A stretch of DNA of 64,000 nucleotides from Siniperca chuatsi. Taxonomy: Eukaryota; Chordata; Actinopteri; Centrarchiformes; Sinipercidae. The notes beneath the pieces were generated by a model. That model worked only from the letters and a program-made list of their open reading frames with translations. It had not been told where the DNA came from and searched no databases. A program made the translations under genes and the position numbers. This document shows positions 56,639-64,000 of this stretch, in pieces (the stretch's first letter is position 1; each line of letters opens with the position of its first letter). The stretch covers positions 21,001,675-21,065,674 of the forward strand of contig NC_058046.1 in the NCBI RefSeq assembly GCF_020085105.1, given 5' to 3'.

Positions 56639-59600
56639 ATGGATTTAAAGACAGCAGTTTTTAACGCAGCCAGGGACGGCAAGCTCCGGCTGCTTCAGAA
56701 ACTGTTGGAGAACAAAGATGGGCACGAGGTGACCAAGTTGATGGGCGAGAAGACAAACGGGGCCACCCCTCTCCTGATGGCCTCCCGGTACGGCCACCTG
56801 GACCTGGTAGAGTATCTGCTGGAGTGCTGCAGTGCTCCTGTTGAGGTCGGTGGGTCGGTGAACTTTGACGGGGAGACCATTGAGGGAGCGCCGCCACTCT
56901 GGGCCGCCTCGGCGGCAGGTCACCTGAAGGTGGTCCAGTCCCTGCTGGGCCACGGAGCTTCTGTCAACAGCACGACCCTGACCAACTCAACACCTCTGAG
57001 GGCAGCCTGCTTTGACGGTCACCTGGACATTGTGAGATACCTGGTGGAGCACAAAGCTGACCTGGAGGTGGCCAACAGACACGGCCACACATGTCTCATG
57101 ATTTCCTGCTACAAGGGACACAAGGATATAGCGCAATACCTGTTGGAGAAAGGTGCAGATGTCAACAGAAAAAGTGTAAAGGGTAAGTGTGTCGCACACT
57201 CACAGCTGTCAACAACAACCAAACAGTGGCCCCCTTTATTCACATGATCTCTGAACCTGAGATAAGAGAAACTGATTGATTCTGCAGAATCAGAGTTTAA
57301 TATGGTTTTAATTCTCCATACCACAGTAACTTTGTAGTGTTGTGAGACAAATGATAGATAAATAGATGATAAAGGTCTTTTTATTGATCTCGTAGCAAGT
57401 CATTTTTGAGAATAAAAAAACGTGATTATATTGTAAACAGGTAAAATACCCTCATACATCACAGGTGGTTACATACAGGGATCTAAATGTACACTTTGGT
57501 ATAACCAGTCGGGAACAACAATAGACAGTAATTAAATCGTGTGTGTTTCCTTCTGAAATGACTCAACAGAATAACATGAATTTAGCTTTCACAATGGAAA
57601 GCTGCAATGATGACTACGTCAGCTTGGACTGATTCTGTGGGTGTGTCTGAAGAAAAGCTCATATTTTCTCCTTAGATGGTGCTTTATAAATACACGAAAG
57701 CCAGTGTCCATCTCTTTTACAAGATGACAGACCACAGGATTACTTAAAGAAAAGCATTACAGTGGTATCCTGCCTTAAATAACTTTGTGAATCAAATACT
57801 TGACCACTGTAGATATCTAAGAAACCTGGAAAATGTGTATTGTTCCTTCCTTCTTCATGGAGCATAGCATCTGTGGTTAGCTTGAATTCATGTTTGATAC
57901 AGTGGATTTCAAAAGTTACACCAGTTACACCTGGTTTCACCAGTTTTCAATGGAGGAAAATTATCAAAATGTCCTTACAAAGGCCTCAAACCACTCTTGC
58001 ACCGTACTCCACTTCTCCTTTGACCGTCTGTATACTCACTGTGTTCCAAATTATCATACTCTGAAAATATGGCTATATATGTGACGTGTGTTAATCCTCA
58101 TGCATCAAACTTGTAAGCAGGCACGTGTATTGGTTTTCACACATTTGAGTGTGCACCTCCTACACTTCCATTGGTGAGAACCGTGCTGTTGTAGCTCATC
58201 CGTGGCTTGCCTGATGAAACCACCTTTGGCTAACTTGTGGTTGACGCTAAGTTCATTCACTTCATCAACAACCAATAATTCTCTTGAACAGCAGAAGAGC
58301 AGGAGGCAGGTGCTCCATTGTACACAAACCAATGCATGTGCTTACAAGCGAATTTGACAGCATCATGTGTAATGATTTGGGTGGAAAGCACTCCTACTAG
58401 CCCATTCTTCAGACTATTGCCTTTCCCATAACAGCTGAACCAACAGGAAGGAGTAGATGTGTAATATTAGATATGAAGTGATACATTTCCCAACACAAAG
58501 AACAGTGTGTTGATGAAGGGAAAAAATGGTTAGGACACCACAATCACAGCAGATTGAACTGCTTTAAAAAGCTGTGGTCGGCTCTCTTCCTTCAGTACAA
58601 CAACTATTAGTGAGGTGCCCTGCTCACTTGGGCTTAAGGTAGCCTAAAGTTTGGAGGTGCATAAGGAGTATTCAGACTAATCCCTGGCTGTGGAAAGGAT
58701 TTCCTATTTTTTGGGGGGGCTTTTTGCCTTTTATTTGATAGGAAAAGCTGATGAGAGACAGGAAATGTGGAAGGGGGCGTGACATGCAGCAAAGGGCCAC
58801 GAGTTTGATTCGAGCCCGGGTCGCTGCGGTAAGGACTCAGCCTTGTACATGGGGCGCGCGAGCTACCGAGGTGCCCTGGATTTCCTAAATTTCTGGATTA
58901 ACTTGTTTTTGTTAGTGGAAGTGAATTTATCATCCATATAAGCAACACTCAACACATATCCTACACCATGAAAAACTATTGACGATTAACATATTTCCCC
59001 AGAAAACGCGTGAACTCTGGTGGCAGCTGGTTTTTGAGGAAGGCCCAAAAGAGGCATTGTGGCAAAATCATGGTAACATGATGATGAAATAACATAATAT
59101 TCCTTTGTAGCAAACAGTATTTGATATCTGAAAAATTTTAAAACATTGACTGTATTCACTTCCATGCTTCCATTTGAAAGCATTTAGCCATCCAAAACCA
59201 TAACCAATGTTAAACATGTTTTCTGCAATATTAACCCAGCTTGCCTTGTCCATATCTAAAAAAACTAAAGGAAGAGCTGCAACGCTGCTGCCCCCAGCTT
59301 TTCTTTGTCAAGAGTAAGATGAAAAAAGAATCTGATCAATGTAGTTTTGGCACAAACAGTAGAGTATAAATAATGGTTAATCCCTGACTAACCCTGTTTG
59401 GTCTCGCCTGCTTGAATATGGATTAGCCTCAGTCTACTGAGAGGGGTCAGGTTAGAGGCAAGCAAAAGCAAAGCAGCATTATGATAGGCCGGTAAGGATG
59501 GACATGAAGTGGTTATGAGGTGTGTTGAATTGATTTATTTGAAGGCATTTACTTGTACTTGAGCTACTTTTCATTACATCATATACTTAAGTGTTACTCA

Positions 59601-62600
59601 CAGTGCTTTGTGTGGATGCACAAGGTCTTCTTGCTTGCTATTAAATGGACCCTACAGCAGGAATCTAGCGTTTAGAGTTGCAATATTTAACATGATTCAG
59701 TCTTAACTTGCACAAATAGTGGACTTGGTCTTAGTTGGCCTCCCTGGAGGAAAAAATAAGTTCCCCTCAGACGAGGCTTGCATTCGGCATCAGCATTTAT
59801 CGCAAGTATATTATCAGAACTTGAATACATGTTAAAACATGTTCCATAATGATGGCTGTTTAGAATATCACAATGTCTTAAATCTCTCCAGGTTTCACGT
59901 ATGATGTGACACACCCACCATGTAAAAGCAAACAACTCAAAGACTGTACCAAGACATTGCACAGTGGTTGGAGAGGGCATATTATTTAACTAAGAAGTCG
60001 TGGCAAAGCTTTTTCACCCTACACTTGCACAGGTTTGCAGCAGTTGAGCTGACAACCCCACTGGAAAGCAGCCATTTTACCCACTATACTAGAACTAGGG
60101 GCAGCATGACCCGCTGTTTTCTATCTGAGTGAGTGGTGTTGAGAATTACATGTACATACTGTGAGCATGACAAGTCGCACCTGAATGGGTAATCATTGGG
60201 TGGAAGTAAGTGTGTACCAAATGATTCAATGGCAGCTTCCACAATAATCCTGGTAGCCATTGTGAATATATTCCAAGAGAAAGGAGGACCATGTGCAGGT
60301 TAAACAGCTGCACTTCTGGCTCTGTAGAAACAAGAAGAACATTTGCTATGTTTATTTTTTTTTATACAAATTCACCAGGTTGCAAACCAGTGAGTAGCGC
60401 TAAAACCATTTCTGTTTTATCAAAAATGCTGTGGCTGAACCAGGGTTTCCAAATCCAAATGGTCGTATAGCAGAGGTACAGGCCACAATTACCTTTTCCT
60501 CCGGTAGCATGGATATACAGTACAATCTTCAGTTAACTGTATCTGCAGATCTAGTATTACTTGTTCCTGCTGACTACTTTTGTTGCAGAAAAGTCACCAT
60601 AAATGGTCAATAGTCAAGTCGGAGTTTGTGTATATTAACTTAAAAGTAAGTCTTGAGTAAGAAGTCCATATCCAATTATAAACAATGCCTTGCACAAACA
60701 CATTTGTCTTTGAATTCCAACTAAGCTCCTGTGTGTTGACATGTATTTGTCAGGGTTCTCAATGAATATAAATCAAATTATCTGTAGTTTATTGAAAGAC
60801 ATGTGTCCCCTCTGTTCACAGGCAACACAGCGCTTCATGATTGTGCGGAGTCGGGCAGTCTGGAGATCATGCGGATGTTATTGCAGTATGGAGCGTCCAT
60901 GGAGCAGGACGGCTACGGCATGACACCCCTGCTGTCTGCCAGCGTCACGGGCCACACTAACATCGTAGACGACCTGACAACACACCAGCAGGTCAGGGTT
61001 TCTGTCGCTTACACTGGAGCATAGCATAGATGTACGTGTGTGTGTGTGTGTGTGTGTGTGTGAGGCTATGGCTATGATGTTTTCAATCTATATAATATTT
61101 ATCTTGGAGGAATATGAAAAAATGATGTTCTTTCCTCTGCAGACGAGCCACATGGAACGCATTGATGCCCTGGAGCTCTTGGGAGCCACGTTTGTTGACA
61201 AGAAGAGAGATCTGCTTGGAGCGTTAAAATACTGGAAGAGAGCCATGGATCTCAGGTACATGGACAGTAACATTGTCCATAAACCAGAACCCAAGCAGCT
61301 GATCATGGCATACGACTATGCCAGGGAGGTGAGTATTAGTTTGAGTCCGTCTTTTCACCTAACACCACCCTAGAGTGATTCCGCATAGCATTTAATGCTC
61401 TAGAAATAGGTTTTATTATTGCTGACGTCGTAATATTTTGGTAAAGGCAGCACAGACTTTAGCCAAGTGACTGAATTTTAAATTCACTGTGCAGGAATAA
61501 CTTTGAAAGTCACATTGTAGTCTTTAGTGTCGGAGACAACAGGCTGCAAAGTTTTGCGTTTGCTGTGGAGAAATAAGAGTACCAGATGTTTAGGACCATG
61601 CTTTTTTTCCACAAAAAAGGTTTTCAGGCACAAAGGAAACAGAAAAAACTGTGTATTATCCTGAATTTATATTTATCAGAGAACCAAGTGCAGCAGTCCA
61701 GTGTCAGGTCTTAAAGCTATTTGCTCCTGAAAAGCCTGACTTCATCACATGTACATGGAAACCCAAAACTGCCTAAATTGCTGCACCCTGCCATTGTCTT
61801 GACCGTTTAATCCTCTTCCTAGGTAACAAACGGAGAAGAGCTGGACGGGCTGATATCTGACCCAGACGAGATGCGCATGCAGGCACTGCTCATCCGTGAG
61901 AGAATCCTCGGCCCGCAACATCCAGACACGTCTTACTACATCCGTTACCGAGGGGCTGTCTACGCTGACTCTGGGAACTTTGAGCGCTGTATCAATCTGT
62001 GGAAGTATGCATTGGACATGCAGCAGAGCAACCTGGACCCCCTCAGCCCCATGACCGCCTCCAGCCTGCTGTCGTTCGCTGAGCTCTTCTCCTTCATGCT
62101 GCAGGACAGGGCCAAGGGGCTCCTGGGGACATCGGTGTCATTTGAGGACTTGATGGGGATCCTTTCCAAGAGTGTGTTGGAGATTGATCGGGCAGTTAAA
62201 CAAAATGGACCGATGCCTCCTGACCCTGCCCAGCTCAGCAAGGCCCTGTCAATCATCCTGCACCTCATTTGTCTTTTAGAGAAGGTGCCGTGTACTACAG
62301 AGCAGGACCACTTCAAGAAGGAAACCATCTATAGGTGGGTTTCTGTGTAAATTACATGTATTGGAAATAATTTGTCTTCACTGAGGAAAAATCTATTAAA
62401 AATTACCTCCAGTAATCTTCAAATGTAAAAGGAGGACATCCACTTGTGTTCACACAATACAAAATATGGTAGTTTTGAGCGAAATGCATGTGTTTTGTGA
62501 CAGTGATTTTTTTATTTATTTATTTATTTTTTATTTATTTTTTCGTCCTCATATCTGCCAGAGCACTTTTACATCCCCCTTTTTCAGCAAATAAGTGTCA

Positions 62601-63973
62601 GTGGAACTAAACAACGCATTCCACCTCTGCCACATGCCTTTTGTGAATTTGTGTCAATGCATCATGTACATTACATTTATTTAGTTGACATTTTTATCCA
62701 CAGCGACTTACAGTAAGTGCATTCAACCATGTGGATACAACCCAAACATTGCAAGAATCATACAAGTACATCAGCGTCATCAAATATACTGAAGTGCTAC
62801 ATTCAGAAACAATGACAGAGAAAGGACTTCTTGTTGAGTTTTTTTTTTTGTTTGGTTTTTTTTTTTCATGTGCCAAGGTGCCATCTGAACAGGTTTTCAG
62901 TCTGTGATGGAAGATGTGTAGAGTTTCTGATGTGAATGGGGAGCCAGGACAGCAAACAGTTGTGATTTTGTTGATCGGTAGTTGGGCCCCCCTCGTAGTG
63001 AGGGAGTAGCAAGCCAGTTGGCAGTAGCAGAACGTAGTGGACAGGTTGGGGTACATAAAGATGACTGTCTCATAATCTGTCAATAGTTCAATCAAACCTC
63101 ATTTTTATTTGGGACATTGTTCTTTTAATTGCGTAGTGCTGTTACCATCATGTTACCATGTTGCTATTCCTTGACTGAAAAGTTGACATCTTTCCACAGA
63201 TTCCTCAAGCTCCAGCCGTGTGGTAAAAACGGCTACAGTCCACTACACCTGGCAGTCGACCGCAACACCACCTGCGTGGGCCGCTATCCCGTCTGCAAGT
63301 TCCCCTCCCTCACAGTCGCCTCCATCCTTCTAGAGTGTGGGGCTGATGTGAACTGCCGCGATGAAGATGACAACAGGTCTGTTTTGGTTTTTGAAATTTT
63401 TCTTCTAGTCTACTTTCAGCTCTTATACTTTTGCAATTTCACTATCATGGTTTTAATTTTTACCAATAATTCTGTTAATTAAAAAAAGAACATAGTCGAA
63501 AGGGTTAGAACAATATTTTATTTCTTCTGTCTGTAAACTGAGAAGGTAAATGAAACTACTTGGAAATTTTCCTAAAAAGCTCTTCAATTGCACCATCATG
63601 TGCCACCATGACAGCCACCAGCTAAACGAATATCATGAGCATATCAGTCTATGTTTTGTAGTGTTTTAAAGTTTTACAACGGCTCTATTATCTTTTCTAA
63701 CCCACCAGCCCCCTTCACATAGCTGCATCCAATGGTCACCCCGACATCATGAACCTGCTGATTTCATGCGGGACTCACTTTGACAGCACCAATGCCTTCC
63801 AACAAACAGCCTGCGACCTCCTGGACGAGAAGGAGCTGTCCAGGAATGTCATCCAGCCCATAAACCACACCACGCTGCAGTGCCTGGCCGCCAGGGCTAT
63901 CATCAAGCACAGCCTCGACTACCGGGGAAATATCCCCGAAAAACTAGAGGCCTTCGTCTTGCTCCACAGATAA
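56639..63973 (+). CDS. fem1c: Fem1c, CUL2 ubiquitin-ligase substrate receptor (Arg/C-degron)
   Basis: Six coding exons, 56639-57182, 60822-60991, 61143-61328, 61823-62334, 63200-63376 and 63709-63973, have consistent phases and encode 617 residues, the length I recall for human FEM1C. FEM1C recruits proteins with C-terminal arginine degrons to CUL2-elongin BC for ubiquitination. Residues 1-240 form ankyrin repeats (GATPLLMASRYGHLDLVEYL, GAPPLWAASAAGHLKVVQSL, NSTPLRAACFDGHLDIVRYL and others). The degron-binding acidic residues D77 and D126 are present. A TPR-like middle (MRMQALLIRERILGP, YRGAVYADSGNFERC) is followed by two more ankyrin repeats (YSPLHLAVD, SPLHIAASNGHPDIMNLL) and the elongin BC-box region TTLQCLAARAI. 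The stretch VDDLTTHQQ replaces the human VDFLTHHAQ around the exon 2/3 junction. Strong similarity throughout rules out a pseudogene. Confidence 0.97.
58706..58876 (-). mobile_element. tRNA-like SINE in fem1c intron 1
   Basis: On the minus strand the element starts GGGCACCTCGGTAGCTCGCG, an A-box-like region, and about 50 nt later has GACCCGGGCTCGAATCAAAC, a good pol III B box. An ~85 bp body ends in AT-rich sequence with GGCAAAAAGCCCCC. Head, body and tail order fit a SINE. The GC-rich head stands out from the surrounding intron. Confidence 0.65.
61033..61061. repeat. (TG)n microsatellite in fem1c intron 2
   Basis: About 14 TG units occupy a fifth of the 151 bp intron between coding exons 2 and 3. 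Confidence 0.88.
62665..63060. mobile_element. Teleost dispersed repeat in fem1c intron 4
   Basis: Starts with TTACATTTATTTAGTTGACA and TTTTTATCCACAGCGACTTA then CAGTAAGTGCATTCAAC, a very common fish repeat terminus, and continues with GGGCCCCCCTCGTAGTGAGG near 62,985. A 133-codon minus-strand open frame across it has no recognisable domain. Confidence 0.65.
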
Positions 63974-64000
63974 TGATCGTGAAGGATGGATGAAAAGAGG

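Noticed and set aside
58706-58876. Possible tRNA gene in fem1c intron
   Set aside because: It has a good B box but an extra ~85 bp body and AT-rich end, and the acceptor stem does not close; called a SINE.
62694-63095. 133-codon minus-strand open frame in fem1c intron 4
   Set aside because: Lies across a common non-coding fish repeat and has no protein-like conservation.

Overview
This window looks like nuclear DNA from a ray-finned fish, most likely a percomorph teleost. The coding DNA is interrupted by short spliceosomal introns. The intergenic DNA is AT-rich and full of (CA/GT)n microsatellites. It carries several dispersed repeat families typical of teleosts, plus degenerate LINE, SINE-like and MITE-like elements. 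The four genes I can support are all vertebrate orthologues. I see no bacterial, viral, CRISPR or rRNA features, and no intact tRNA gene.

Layout. Positions 1-24.7 kb are essentially gene-free: microsatellites, purine/pyrimidine-rich tracts, dispersed repeats, and one weak unassigned candidate exon near 20.41 kb. smad4 (+) has a probable TATA-less promoter and untranslated first exon near 24.8-25.0 kb and nine coding exons from 26,815 to 33,245, followed by a long 3' UTR. mex3c lies convergent to it on the minus strand (five coding exons, 47,494 down to 41,985), with a probable 3.5 kb 3' UTR reaching about 38.5 kb. A degenerate LINE separates the mex3c 5' end from the divergent tmed7 (+, three coding exons, 50,222-53,348). 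fem1c (+, six coding exons, 56,639-63,973) follows, and its stop codon is 27 bases from the window end.

The genes do not form an operon or a pathway. smad4 is the common SMAD of TGF-beta/BMP signalling. mex3c is an RNA-binding RING E3 ligase. tmed7 is a p24 cargo adaptor of the early secretory pathway. fem1c is the substrate receptor of a CUL2 ubiquitin ligase that reads C-terminal arginine degrons. As I recall the human map, SMAD4-MEX3C is an 18q21 pair and TMED7-FEM1C a 5q22 pair, so the window would join two human synteny blocks.

I did not find a convincing undescribed biological system. The points most worth checking are gene-structure oddities. smad4 lacks the 40-codon linker exon that corresponds to human exon 6. 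In mex3c both KH domains are split by phase-1 introns at the same place in the GXXG loop, and one flanks a 46-nt exon. A palindromic MITE-like element ends about 20 nt from the smad4 splice acceptor. No alignment or transcript data were available. Exon borders come from reading frame, GT/AG sites and remembered human proteins and exon maps.
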